Source: Actinacidiphila guanduensis (GTDB lineage Bacteria; Actinomycetota; Actinomycetes; Streptomycetales; Streptomycetaceae). From it: a DNA stretch of 64,000 nt. Both the position numbers and the translations under genes were made by a program. Below, piece after piece: positions 36,236-44,895 of this stretch (position 1 is the stretch's first letter; each line of letters begins with the position of its first letter). The DNA is taken from the NCBI RefSeq assembly GCF_900103985.1, contig NZ_FNIE01000002.1:654005-718004 (forward strand), read 5' to 3'. Below the pieces are notes generated by a model. That model was not told where the DNA came from, did not search any database, and worked only from the letters and a program-made list of their open reading frames with translations.

Positions 36236-37471
36236 ATGAGCGTGTGGGACGACGTCGTGGGGCAGCCCCGCGTGGTCGCCGAGCTGGCCGCCGCCGCGCA
36301 GTCCGCCGACGCCCTCGTGGAGAGCGAGCACGCGGCCGCCGCCTCCGACGGCGAGCCCGCTTCCCCCGCCCCCGCTTCCCGTATGACGCACGCCTGGTTG
36401 TTCACCGGTCCCCCCGGCTCGGGCCGCTCCACCGCCGCCCGCGCCTTCGCGGCCGCTCTGCAGTGCACGAGCCCTGACCGCAAGCTCGGCGCCCCACCCG
36501 GCTGCGGTTTCTGCGACGGCTGCCACACCGCCCTCATCGGCACCCACGCCGACGTCGAGACCGTCCGTACCGATCTCCTCACCATCGGCGTCAAGGAGAC
36601 CCGCGACCTCGTACGCCGCGCCGCCCTCTCCCCTGCGGGCGGCCGCTGGCAGGTGATCGTCCTCGAGGACGCCGACCGCCTCACCGAGGGCGCCGCGAAC
36701 GTCCTGCTCAAGGCGATCGAGGAGCCCGCCCCTCGGACCGTCTGGCTGCTGTGCGCCCCCTCCGTCGAGGACGCCCTGCCGACCATCCGCTCCCGCTGCC
36801 GCCTCCTGACGCTGCGCACCCCTTCCCCCGAGGCCGTCGCCGACGTCCTCATGCGCCGCGACGGCATCGACCCCGACCTGGCCGCCCGCGTGGCCCGTGC
36901 CACCCAGGGACACATCGGCCGGGCCCGCCGCCTGGCCACCGACGAGTCCGCCCGCACCCGCCGGGCGAGCGTCCTGCGCCTGCCGCTGCGCGTCGCCGAC
37001 GTCGGCGGCTGCCTGCGCGCCGCCCAGGAACTCGTCGACGCCGCCGCCGAGGACGCCAAGGCCGTCGCGGAGGAGATGGACGCCAAGGAGACCGAGGAAC
37101 TGCGCGCCGCCCTCGGTGCCGCCGCCGGCACCGGCAGCCGTATGCCGCGCGGCACCGCCGGAGCGATGAAGGACCTCGCCGACCGGCAGAAGCGCCGCTC
37201 CACCCGCACCCAGCGCGACAGCCTCGACCTCGCCCTCACCGACCTCGCCGGTTTCTACCGCGACGTGCTCAGCCTCCAACTCGGCTCCCCCGCCGACCGC
37301 GTGGCCAACATCGAAGTTCTCGACGGCATCGAGCGCATCGCCGCCCAGTCCCGCCCCGAGCAGAGCCTGCGCCGCATCGACGCCGTCCTCGCCTGCCGCG
37401 ACGCCCTGGACCGCAACGTCGCCCCCCTCCTGGCCGTGGAAGCCATGACCCTGGCCCTCCGCGCCGCCTGA
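36236..37471 (+). CDS. holB: DNA polymerase III subunit delta'
   Basis: 411 aa clamp-loader AAA+ protein. It shows Walker A GPPGSGRST (near residue 58), a zinc module CGFCDGCH, Walker B VLEDADRL and sensor 1 / arginine-finger-region IRSRCRLLTLRTP. It works with DnaX and delta to load the beta clamp. ATG 36236 begins the usual SVWDDVVGQ N-terminus; the open frame upstream is the repeat array. From memory, in S. coelicolor this gene follows topA and a thymidylate kinase gene, neither of which is present here. Confidence 0.92.
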   Translation: MSVWDDVVGQPRVVAELAAAAQSADALVESEHAAAASDGEPASPAPASRMTHAWLFTGPPGSGRSTAARAFAAALQCTSPDRKLGAPPGCGFCDGCHTALIGTHADVETVRTDLLTIGVKETRDLVRRAALSPAGGRWQVIVLEDADRLTEGAANVLLKAIEEPAPRTVWLLCAPSVEDALPTIRSRCRLLTLRTPSPEAVADVLMRRDGIDPDLAARVARATQGHIGRARRLATDESARTRRASVLRLPLRVADVGGCLRAAQELVDAAAEDAKAVAEEMDAKETEELRAALGAAAGTGSRMPRGTAGAMKDLADRQKRRSTRTQRDSLDLALTDLAGFYRDVLSLQLGSPADRVANIEVLDGIERIAAQSRPEQSLRRIDAVLACRDALDRNVAPLLAVEAMTLALRAA

Positions 37472-37576
37472 CCGCCCGACCCCCTGCGCGCCGGGGGTGC
37501 CCTCTCCGCGGGGGCGCGTGGCACCGGTAGCGCAAGGCCCACCCTCACACGCCGGCCCGCCGCAGGGCCATGCCTG

Positions 37577-37740
37577 GTGGTCGTCGCCGCACGTGCCCCG
37601 TCCGACCCCGTACGACGAGCCGCACCACTAGGCATCGGCCCACGCGCACGGCCGAGGCCTGCTGGTCGCGCACGCGGCCGCGTCCGGCCCCGTACCACGA
37701 GCCGCACCGTCACGCGTCGGCCCACAGCACGGCCGAGGAC
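37577..37740. repeat. Imperfect 85-bp tandem duplication
   Basis: Unit 1 (from 37577) and unit 2 (from about 37663) share GGTCG, CCCCGTAC, ACGAGCCGCACC, TCGGCCCAC and ACGGCCGAGG in the same order and spacing. Confidence 0.65.
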
Positions 37741-37817
37741 GAGTGCGGCCCGGGTATCTGGCCGTGCGCGGCTTTGGCTGGCCGTGCGCGTCGCCTGGCC
37801 GCGCGAGCCCCGAAGGG

Positions 37818-37871
37818 ACGGCTCGACTTCACACCGGCCCAAGGACGGCTCGGCTTCACACCGGCCCAGGT
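37818..37871. repeat. 27-bp tandem repeat, two copies
   Basis: ACGGCTCG(A/G)CTTCACACC followed by GGCCCA(A/G)G, at 37818 and 37845; a weaker third unit follows. Confidence 0.7.
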
Positions 37872-38165
37872 ACGGCGTGGCCACATGCGGCCGAGGCACA
37901 AGTCGGCCTCTCACGCCCGGCCACCGCAGCCGCGTCACCCACCTCGCCCTCCTTTCGTTCCCACCTCGCTCTCTCCTTCCTCATCGCCTCACCACGTCCC
38001 GCTTGCTGCCGCAGGCGTACGTCCCGGGTACTGCCTTCGGGTGATCCGGGGACAGCTGGGCACCGCGCTACCCCTGGTGGCGGGCCGGGCGTTGCAAGGT
38101 GCAGGCAGCGCCCCGTCCGTATGGTCTGTCCCGCGGGGCCGCAGCCGTCCCCGAAGGGCTCCGCC

Positions 38166-39413
38166 GTGGCCGACGCCGTACTGACCGTCCTGCTCCTCCT
38201 GGCCGTCGGTGCGACCGCGCTGCTGGCGCTGCGCGCCTTGCGGCACTGGCACCGGGAACGGACCGGGCGCGCGTACGAGCTTCCCGTGGACCGCCGCGGC
38301 GCCCTGCTGCGCGCGGGGTCCTCCGGCCTGGCCGCACTCGTTGCCGTCGCCTTGGCCGCACTCCTCGCCGTGGGGTCCAGCGGCGGCACCCCCCGTACCC
38401 GGCCGGTGGCCGAGCACGCGCCCGCCGTCGTACCCTCACCGCCGGCCCGTACCCCGCAGCCCGCACCTCCCGCTCCGGCCGTCCGTACCCTCGCGCACCC
38501 GGCCGGCGGCACCCTGCAGTTGCTCCGCGACGGCACCCGCGTCTGGCTGCCCCCGCACTACTCCTCTCCTCTCGGCGCGGGCCTCGCCTACCCGCTCGTC
38601 CTCGTCCACGCCGCCGCCGACGACCCGGACCTCTACCCCGCCTTCGCCGGCCAGGCCGCCCGCGGCCGCGCCGACTCCTTCCTCCTGGTCACCGTGCCGA
38701 CCTGCGGCACCGACCCCGCCGCCGTACTTACGGAGGTCGCCGCCCGCTACCGCGTCCTGCCCGCCCGTACCGCCCACGGCCTGCTCGGCATTGCCGACCA
38801 GGCACCCTGCGCCGTACGCGAAGCACTGGCCGGCGCCACACGGTTCGCCGCCGCGGCCGGGGTCGCCGGAAGGTACCCCGACCTCGCGCCGCCGAGCGGC
38901 CGCTACCCCTCGCTGCTGCTCGCCGCCGGCTCCGGCGACGAGGCCGCGCGCACCTCCGCCGTACACCTGCGGGCCCATCTGCACCCGCGTGGCGACCAAG
39001 TTCGTGTCCTCGACGCGGTCGCCCGCCGGCGGGACCTGCTCGGAGCCGTCGCCGCCTACTTCACCGAGAAGCTGGACGGTCCGCGCCGTATCTCCACCGA
39101 ACCGGGGCCCAACCCCGGCCGTACCTCAGCCGCGCCCGCGCCGAAGGCGACCGCCACGACCGCACCCGGCAGGACCCGTACCGAGGGGCCCACGCCGCCC
39201 CGTATCCCGGCCCGCGCCCCCGCTCGTACGCCCTCCGCACACCACGCCCGCTCCTCGACCTCACCGGTCCCGGCCGCGCCTCGCACCGCACCCGACAGGA
39301 CGCCCGTCACCTCGTCCACCCGAACCACCCCGTCCCCGTCCACGCCGCACAGTCCTCATCCCGTGCGTCCCCAAGCCCAACATGCCCAACACCCCACCGC
39401 AGACCCGCGATGA
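38166..39413 (+). CDS. Membrane-anchored protein with alpha/beta-hydrolase-like remnant and Pro-rich tail
   Basis: 415 aa. Two hydrophobic segments (residues 4-22 and about 50-70) suggest membrane anchoring. Residues 105-300 show hydrolase-like features (VWLPPHYSSPLGAGLAYPLVLVH and a SLLLAAGSGDEAARTS strand) as in esterase-D-type proteins, but no clear catalytic triad. The final about 110 residues are Pro/Thr/Arg-rich and disordered. GTG 38166 has GAAGG upstream. Function unknown; it precedes a secreted peptidase on the same strand. Confidence 0.55.
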   Translation: MADAVLTVLLLLAVGATALLALRALRHWHRERTGRAYELPVDRRGALLRAGSSGLAALVAVALAALLAVGSSGGTPRTRPVAEHAPAVVPSPPARTPQPAPPAPAVRTLAHPAGGTLQLLRDGTRVWLPPHYSSPLGAGLAYPLVLVHAAADDPDLYPAFAGQAARGRADSFLLVTVPTCGTDPAAVLTEVAARYRVLPARTAHGLLGIADQAPCAVREALAGATRFAAAAGVAGRYPDLAPPSGRYPSLLLAAGSGDEAARTSAVHLRAHLHPRGDQVRVLDAVARRRDLLGAVAAYFTEKLDGPRRISTEPGPNPGRTSAAPAPKATATTAPGRTRTEGPTPPRIPARAPARTPSAHHARSSTSPVPAAPRTAPDRTPVTSSTRTTPSPSTPHSPHPVRPQAQHAQHPTADPR

Positions 39414-39568
39414 GCCCGTCCACCCACTGTGTCCCCAGCTTCGCCCACCCCACACCCGAAAACCAGAGCGAAGCTCGCGAATCACTCAAAAGGTGACAGC
39501 CTCGCCCGTTGCCGCCGTCCAGCGCCGGATACGCTCGCTGTCATCCAACGGGAGGACCCAAGCCCCAG

Positions 39569-41137
39569 ATGCCCGCCGCCACGCACACCAAGCGCCTGCT
39601 CCGCATCCCCGCCACCGTCGCCGTGACGGCCGGACTGCTGCTGACCGCCTGCTCGGGAGGGAGTGGCCACAAAGCCGCCGCGTCCTCCCCGGTCGTCTCC
39701 GGCCGTGCCGCCACCGCCGCGGCCGCGGCGGATCTCGCGCCGTACTACGACCAGAAACTCAGCTGGCGCAGCTGCAGTTCCACCGGCTTCGACTGCGCGA
39801 CGATGAAGGTCCCGCTGGACTACGCGCACCCCGACCCCCACGACGACCTCCAGCTCGTCGTCGCCCGCAAGAAGGCGACCGGCAAGGGTGCGAAACTCGG
39901 CTCCTTGCTGGTCAACCCCGGCGGACCCGGCGGCTCCGCGATCGACTACCTCGGCTACGCGGCCCTCGGCTACCCCAGCGCCGTGACCTCGCGCTACGAC
40001 ATGGTGGCCGTCGATCCGCGCGGCGTCGCCCGCAGCGAGCCGGTGGAGTGCCTGACCGACAAGCAGATGGACACCTTCACCGCCGTCGACACCACGCCCG
40101 ACAACGCCGCCGAGGTCTCCGCCCTCCAGGCCGCCGACCGCAACTTCGACGCCGCCTGCGAGCGCCGCTCCGGCAAGCTGCTCGCGCACGTCTCCACCGT
40201 CGACTCCGCCCGCGACATGGACGTCCTGCGCGCCCTGCTCGGCGACCGGAAGCTCAATTACGTCGGAAAGTCCTACGGCACGTTCCTCGGTGCCACCTAT
40301 GCGGGCCTGTTCCCCAAGCGCGTCGGCCACCTGGTGCTCGATGGCGCCATGGACCCCTCCATCGGCGCCCTGGACAGCAGTCGCACCCAGGCGGGCGGCT
40401 TCGAGGTGGCGTTCGACGCCTTCGCCCGGGACTGCGTGCGGCGGGCGGACTGCCCCCTGGGCACCACCTCGGCAGCGGACGCGGGCCGCCACCTGGACGC
40501 GCTGTTCGCCTCCCTGGACGCGCACCCGCTCAAGACCGGCTCGCTGGCCCGCCCGCTCACCGAGGCGCTGGGCACCACGGGTGTGATCTCCGCGATGTAC
40601 GACCAGTCCATGTGGCCCACCCTGCGTGACGCACTTACGGCTGCGAACAAAGGTGACGGAGCACCATTGCTCCAACTATCCGACAGTTATTACGAGCGGG
40701 ACGACAAGGGCAAGTACAGCAACCTGATGTTCGCCAACTCCGCGGTGAACTGCCTCGACCTGCCGCCGGCCCTGAAGTCGCCGGCGGACGTCGAGAAGGC
40801 GCTGCCGTCGTTCGAGAAGGCGTCGCCGCACTTCGGCCGGACGCTGGCCTGGTCCTCGCTGGGCTGCGCGTACTGGCCCGTGCCGGCCACCGGCCACGCG
40901 GCGAAGATCACCGCGAAGGGCGCGGGCCCGATCCTGGTGGTGGGCACGACAAGGGACCCGGCGACGCCGTACGCGTGGGCCAAGTCGCTGGCCGCGCAGC
41001 TCACGTCGGGCCACCTCCTCACGTACGACGGCGACGGCCACACGGCGTACGGCCGCGGCTCGTCCTGCATCGACAACGCGGTGAACGCGTATCTGCTGAA
41101 GGGGACGGTGCCGCCGGCGGGCAAGACGTGCACGTGA
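39569..41137 (+). CDS. Lipoprotein alpha/beta hydrolase, tripeptidyl-aminopeptidase (SlpD/SlpE/Tap) family
   Basis: 522 aa. The lipobox LLTAC near residue 27 anchors it outside the cell. The S33-type hydrolase core has the oxyanion stretch VNPGGPGGS, the nucleophile elbow GKSYGTFLG, and a C-terminal TAP-like domain with VGTTRDPATPYAWA and DGHTAYGRGSSCI carrying the likely Asp and His. Members of this family remove N-terminal tripeptides from exported proteins. GGGAGG lies 13 nt before ATG 39569, which is slightly long. The neighbour order holB, peptidase, tRNA-Thr is what I recall from other Streptomyces. Confidence 0.85.
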   Translation: MPAATHTKRLLRIPATVAVTAGLLLTACSGGSGHKAAASSPVVSGRAATAAAAADLAPYYDQKLSWRSCSSTGFDCATMKVPLDYAHPDPHDDLQLVVARKKATGKGAKLGSLLVNPGGPGGSAIDYLGYAALGYPSAVTSRYDMVAVDPRGVARSEPVECLTDKQMDTFTAVDTTPDNAAEVSALQAADRNFDAACERRSGKLLAHVSTVDSARDMDVLRALLGDRKLNYVGKSYGTFLGATYAGLFPKRVGHLVLDGAMDPSIGALDSSRTQAGGFEVAFDAFARDCVRRADCPLGTTSAADAGRHLDALFASLDAHPLKTGSLARPLTEALGTTGVISAMYDQSMWPTLRDALTAANKGDGAPLLQLSDSYYERDDKGKYSNLMFANSAVNCLDLPPALKSPADVEKALPSFEKASPHFGRTLAWSSLGCAYWPVPATGHAAKITAKGAGPILVVGTTRDPATPYAWAKSLAAQLTSGHLLTYDGDGHTAYGRGSSCIDNAVNAYLLKGTVPPAGKTCT

Positions 41138-41313
41138 GGTGCCCCGGGCTCCCGTAGCGGGGCGCGCGGGCGGTTGCCGGCGCCCCCGGCCGCGCCCTTG
41201 GCGCAACCCATACGGCGACCCTGCGGCCGGACTCCCCGGCGGCCCCGCTGCAGCCCCTGGTGGCAACCCTTGCGGCAGGACCGGGGCGGCCCCGCGGCGC
41301 CCCCGCCCTGGTC

Positions 41314-41341
41314 CTGACCACCCCGGGAAACCCTGTAGACT
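41314..41341 (+). promoter_or_regulatory. Promoter of tRNA-Thr
   Basis: CTGACC at 41314-41319, a 16-bp spacer and TAGACT at 41336-41341. The tRNA begins 53 nt after the -10. Confidence 0.6.
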
Positions 41342-41394
41342 CTCCGTGCTGCGCCTGCGACCCTCATGCCGCGGACCCGCAGCACCCGCACCAA

Positions 41395-41468
41395 GCCGCC
41401 TTAGCTCAGTTGGCCAGAGCAACGCACTCGTAATGCGTAGGTCTCGGGTTCGAATCCCGAAGGCGGCT
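41395..41468 (+). tRNA. tRNA-Thr(CGT)
   Basis: 74 nt. A perfect 7-bp acceptor stem GCCGCCT/AGGCGGC, anticodon stem ACGCA/TGCGT with loop CTCGTAA (anticodon CGT, 41429-41431), T arm TCGGG-TTCGAAT-CCCGA and a U discriminator are visible. CCA is not encoded. Its 3' part is the attachment site of the downstream island, and the gene is kept intact. Confidence 0.96.
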
Positions 41469-41470
41469 CC
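41427..41470. repeat. Left attachment site (attL) in tRNA-Thr
   Basis: 44 bp from the anticodon loop to just past the discriminator, repeated exactly at 58043-58086. Overlap of the tRNA 3' half is typical of tyrosine-integrase sites. Confidence 0.85.
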
Positions 41471-41474
41471 GCCC

Positions 41475-41516
41475 AAAGGCCAGGTCACATAGTCCGTGAC
41501 CTGGCCTTTTGTATTT
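41475..41516 (+). terminator. Terminator of tRNA-Thr
   Basis: A 14-bp stem, AAAGGCCAGGTCAC with GTGACCTGGCCTTT, a 7-nt loop, then TTTTGTATTTT. A shorter relative occurs after the second att copy. Confidence 0.85.
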
Positions 41517-41571
41517 TGGGCATGGGTGCGTGACGCAGTCGATTCCCCGTGACGGCCACCGCCCTGCGCGG

Positions 41572-42513
41572 TCAGTACGCCGGACGACGTGATTCGGCAG
41601 ACGGCAGGCTCTGCAGTGCGTAGTAGGCGCGGAGTGCGGCCTCGCCACCGGAGCCGGTGGCGGTCATGATGCGCTGGTAACGGGCGGAGCGCAGGTCTCC
41701 GGCGGTGATGATGCGGGGGTGCTGGCGGTCGGGTGGGCAGTAGCCGGTGCTGTCGCGGATGATCGTGCCTGTAGGGGGCGTGGGGGCGCTGCCCAGATTG
41801 AGGTACGCGGCGTCGGCGGTCCGGGTGCTGGAGTGTCCTTGCCGGTCTGTCCATTCGGCGGTGAGCGCTGAATCGCCGCCGGCACGTACCGAGAGGCTCG
41901 CCACAGGAAGCAGGGTGACGCGGGGGTCGTCGCGTACCTCGTCGACCTTGTAGTCGTCCTGGGGCGGGTACGCCACCAGCACCGTCGTTTCGAGTGCGGG
42001 ATGGGCCCGCAGGAAGGTGCCCAGCGGGCGGTCGGCGCCCAGGATGAGGAGACAGCCGGGCCCGGTCTCGGGGGCCTTCGCGCCCCACAGGGTGGGCAGA
42101 GCCACCCCATCGGCAGCGGTCAGCCAGGAGGCGTCTTCCACAGCCAGCGGCCCTACGCCGGTGGCCACCACCGCATAGGGTGCGGTCAGCCGGGGACCGC
42201 TGTCGAGGGTGACGGTGACGTGGTCGTCGAAGGCGTTGATCTCGGTGGCGCGTACGCCGAGTTCGACGCTGCAGAGGCCGGTACGGGTGACGTCCTTGGC
42301 GATCGCGGCGGCGAGTTCGGGTCCACTGGCGTGGCCGCCGACGACATTGGTGATCGCCGCGATGTGCTGGAGCTTGGCGCAGAGAGCGTCCGCCTCGATC
42401 AGGACCGAGCGCATGCCGACGCTCGCGGCCATCAGCGCGGCGGCGCAGCCGGCCGGACCGCCGCCGACGATGATCAGATCGGTGCTGCCGTCGCGGGGTG
42501 CGTTCGCTGCCAT
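41572..42513 (-). CDS. Thioredoxin-reductase-like FAD/NAD(P) protein lacking the redox CxxC
   Basis: 313 aa. The N-terminal FAD motif LIIVGGGPAGCAAALMAAS, the TNVVGG segment and the C-terminal ITAGDLRSARYQRIMTATGSG block place it in the thioredoxin reductase/TrxB fold. The CxxC between the two halves is missing, as is a normal GxGxxA NAD(P) motif, so it cannot act as a standard thioredoxin reductase. It lies last in a minus-strand trio with an isochorismatase and an HTH regulator; the start is 5 nt after the isochorismatase stop. A truncated second copy begins at the right window edge. Confidence 0.75.
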   Translation of the reverse strand: MAANAPRDGSTDLIIVGGGPAGCAAALMAASVGMRSVLIEADALCAKLQHIAAITNVVGGHASGPELAAAIAKDVTRTGLCSVELGVRATEINAFDDHVTVTLDSGPRLTAPYAVVATGVGPLAVEDASWLTAADGVALPTLWGAKAPETGPGCLLILGADRPLGTFLRAHPALETTVLVAYPPQDDYKVDEVRDDPRVTLLPVASLSVRAGGDSALTAEWTDRQGHSSTRTADAAYLNLGSAPTPPTGTIIRDSTGYCPPDRQHPRIITAGDLRSARYQRIMTATGSGGEAALRAYYALQSLPSAESRRPAY

Positions 42514-42518
42514 GGCGT

Positions 42519-43088
42519 CTATTCCAGCACCGGTTCCTGGAGCCTGGGGGCCAGTTGCCGTAGGACGTCGTCGGTCGTGATGAGCTGTCGGCGGCCGATG
42601 AGGCGGCGTGCCACGAGGAGGCCCGCGTCGTGGACGGCGGGGCCTGCGTCGCTGGCGGAGGCGTCGGTGACGATCCAGGGGGCGTGGCCGCGTTCGAAGG
42701 CGTCGGCGGCGGATTTCAGGACGCAGCTCTCGGTGGCGATGCCGCAGAAGACCAGGTCCGTCCAGCCCGCTTCCCGGATCAGCTCGGTCGCCTCGTCCGT
42801 GAACAGCGAGTACCCGAACTTGTCGAGGACGCCGTGGGAGGCAGCGGCGTGCTCGGCCAGTGCCGGGACGATGTCGGTTTCGGGCGAGTTCTGGAGCCGG
42901 GTCCAGTCGAAGAACCGCTCGAAGGGGCTGTCGGGGTAGTTGTGGTAGCGGGTGAAGACGACCGGGCGGCCTGCGGCGGACCAGTGGACGACCAGGTCCG
43001 AGATCACGGGGATCGCGTGTCGGCTGTGGTGGTTGGTGAAGCCGTTCTGCACGTCGATGACGATCAGGGCCGCACGGTCGATGTCCAT
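42519..43088 (-). CDS. Isochorismatase-family cysteine hydrolase
   Basis: 189 aa. The catalytic triad pattern is visible: Asp in VIDVQNGF (residue 12), a central Lys in GVLDKFGYSLF, and Cys in CGIATESCVLKSA. Members hydrolyse amides (nicotinamidase) or vinyl ethers (isochorismatase); the substrate cannot be read from the sequence. It is short and cytoplasmic. It sits between the HTH regulator and the reductase-like gene on the same strand with gaps of 18 and 5 nt, so it is part of one operon. Confidence 0.8.
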   Translation of the reverse strand: MDIDRAALIVIDVQNGFTNHHSRHAIPVISDLVVHWSAAGRPVVFTRYHNYPDSPFERFFDWTRLQNSPETDIVPALAEHAAASHGVLDKFGYSLFTDEATELIREAGWTDLVFCGIATESCVLKSAADAFERGHAPWIVTDASASDAGPAVHDAGLLVARRLIGRRQLITTDDVLRQLAPRLQEPVLE

Positions 43089-43106
43089 GTGCGGGGTCTC
43101 CTTTCG

Positions 43107-44246
43107 TCAGCTGACGCTGTCCCGGAGGGCGTCTTGTGCGGCGCGCAGCCGTTCCGCGAGTCCGCTCGTCTTCATGATGGCCTCTCGCATCAGGACATGC
43201 TGCGCTGTCTCCTGAGCGCGGGCCGTGGTGAGACGGGAGTAGGCGGCGCGCAGGAAGCGCCAGCCGAAGTCGTCGGGGGTGGAGGGGTCCTGGCCGTCTT
43301 CGACGAGTTTCTGGATCTGGCGGGAGAAGCACCACAGGGTCTGGACGGTGAGTTCGCAGGCGACGAGTTCGTCGACGGTGAGGCTGCGCTCGCCCGAGTG
43401 GGCGGCGTAGGCCACTCCGGACCAGCCGGCGTAGCCGGTGGAGACGCCGCGGACGCCGAAGGGGACGATGTCGGGGTGGTCGAAGCCCGTGGCCAGCAAG
43501 GTTTCCTCGACGGACTGTTGGAGCGGCGCGGGGCCGGTCGCCGCACCGCGGTCGACCAATACGGACGGGGTGGACAGCAGCCGCAGGGCGGTATCGAACT
43601 CGGCGCCGACGGCCCAGGGGCCGGACGTGACCCAGTAGAGCGACAGGGCGTATTCCGGATTGACCGGCGTGCCAGGGCCCAGATCCAGGAGGTTCCGCAG
43701 CCTGGCCCCTGCCCAGGGCAGGTCTGTCGCGTACGAGCGGTAGCGCCATACGGCCAATTCGGTGAGGGACTCGGGGACCTGGGGCTGCATGAGGTGGAAG
43801 ACGGCGACCCCGCAGGCGTAGACGTGGACGGTGCACACCGTCTGCTCATCCGGGTGCTCCAGCCGTGCCGATGAGGACTCCAGCCAACCGCCGGCCGCTA
43901 CGTCGCCCATCTCGGCCCGTAAACGTCGCGCTTGCTCGGCACCGATGAAGACCGGCAGGAACTTGTGCGAGTCGACGCGTATCCGGCTGCCACCCGGGGC
44001 AGCAGCCGTCGGCCGGCCCAGTGCCTCGGCGAACCGAACGCGTATCTCGTCGGTGGAGCGGGCCAGCGCGGTATCCAGGACCGCCTGTGAGTCGGGGCGG
44101 GGGCAGTAATCCTCGCCTCCCGCCTCCCACTTGGAGATGACGCGGACGCTGACGCCGAGGTGCGCGGCGAAGTCGCGGATGCTCATCCGCATCGCCGCGC
44201 GCAACAGCCTGGCCTCTCTGCCGGACCAGCTCTGCACTGTGACCAC
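43107..44246 (-). CDS. XRE-type transcriptional regulator of the island module
   Basis: 379 aa. The N-terminal HTH (LLRAAMRMSIRDFAAHLGVS then VRVISKWEAG) is followed by about 300 residues of unrecognised sequence with alpha/beta and helical parts, which may bind a ligand. GTG 44246 follows GGGGAGAGGG. It is divergent from the NUDIX-led operon, and a perfect 8+1+8 palindrome lies in the 175-bp gap, a plausible autoregulatory and cross-regulating operator. Confidence 0.72.
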   Translation of the reverse strand: MVTVQSWSGREARLLRAAMRMSIRDFAAHLGVSVRVISKWEAGGEDYCPRPDSQAVLDTALARSTDEIRVRFAEALGRPTAAAPGGSRIRVDSHKFLPVFIGAEQARRLRAEMGDVAAGGWLESSSARLEHPDEQTVCTVHVYACGVAVFHLMQPQVPESLTELAVWRYRSYATDLPWAGARLRNLLDLGPGTPVNPEYALSLYWVTSGPWAVGAEFDTALRLLSTPSVLVDRGAATGPAPLQQSVEETLLATGFDHPDIVPFGVRGVSTGYAGWSGVAYAAHSGERSLTVDELVACELTVQTLWCFSRQIQKLVEDGQDPSTPDDFGWRFLRAAYSRLTTARAQETAQHVLMREAIMKTSGLAERLRAAQDALRDSVS

Positions 44247-44326
44247 AACCGCCCTCTCCCCTCAGCAACCGAAAACACCCAGCGTAACCACTCGAGTTCG
44301 GCAGAGGTACAGCATTGGTGCGACAT

Positions 44327-44343
44327 CCGTACGTCACGTACGG
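44327..44343. promoter_or_regulatory. Palindromic operator candidate in divergent region
   Basis: CCGTACGTCACGTACGG: perfect 8-bp arms around one base, 80 nt from the HTH start and 78 nt from the NUDIX start. TTGGTG at 44315-44320 could be a -35 for the plus-strand operon. Confidence 0.5.
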
Positions 44344-44421
44344 CCGCCGCGGTGCAGCATGCTGAGTCCCGGCCGGTTCCGGACGGTCACAAGAAAGCCC
44401 TGTACGCGAGGAGTTCTCGGC

Positions 44422-44889
44422 ATGCCCCACATCGTCAAGCGCAACGCCCGCGCCATCCTGCTCGACGGCGACGACCTCGTACTCATCAAGCGCACCAAGC
44501 CCGGCCGCGACCCGTACTGGGTCACGGTCGGCGGCGGTGTCGAGGACGAGGACACCAGCATCGAAGCCGCCCTGCACCGCGAGGTGTTCGAGGAGCTGGG
44601 CGGCACCCTCGACCGCGCCGAGCTGGTCCACCTGATCACCGACGAGCTGGAGAACGGCATCGGCGTGCAGCACATCTTCGCCGCGCGCCTGGCGACCATG
44701 GACCTGTCCGTGAGGACGGGCACGGAGTTCGCCAAGCCGGAGCGTGGCGGGTACGAAATCGTCCGCATCCCCTTCACGGCTGAGGACATCCGCAAGCTCT
44801 ACCTCATGCCGCCGGAACTGGCCGACTTCACCGCCGCCAACATCGACGCGATCATCTCGGTCCTCGACACGCCGATCCGCAAGGCGTGA
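44422..44889 (+). CDS. NUDIX hydrolase
   Basis: 155 aa. The NUDIX box begins GGGVEDEDTSIEAALHREVF and continues EELGG (about residues 38-62), fitting Gx5Ex7REUxEExGU. It should hydrolyse a nucleoside-diphosphate-linked compound. ATG 44422 follows GCGAGGAG by 9 nt. First gene of the plus-strand cassette; the kinase-like gene starts 6 nt after its stop. Confidence 0.85.
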   Translation: MPHIVKRNARAILLDGDDLVLIKRTKPGRDPYWVTVGGGVEDEDTSIEAALHREVFEELGGTLDRAELVHLITDELENGIGVQHIFAARLATMDLSVRTGTEFAKPERGGYEIVRIPFTAEDIRKLYLMPPELADFTAANIDAIISVLDTPIRKA

Positions 44890-44895
44890 GCGCGG

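Larger units (their letters stand above)
37472..38165. other. Repeat-bearing intergenic region after holB
   Basis: About 700 nt without a credible gene. It includes the two repeat sets listed separately at 37577 and 37818. Confidence 0.5.
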
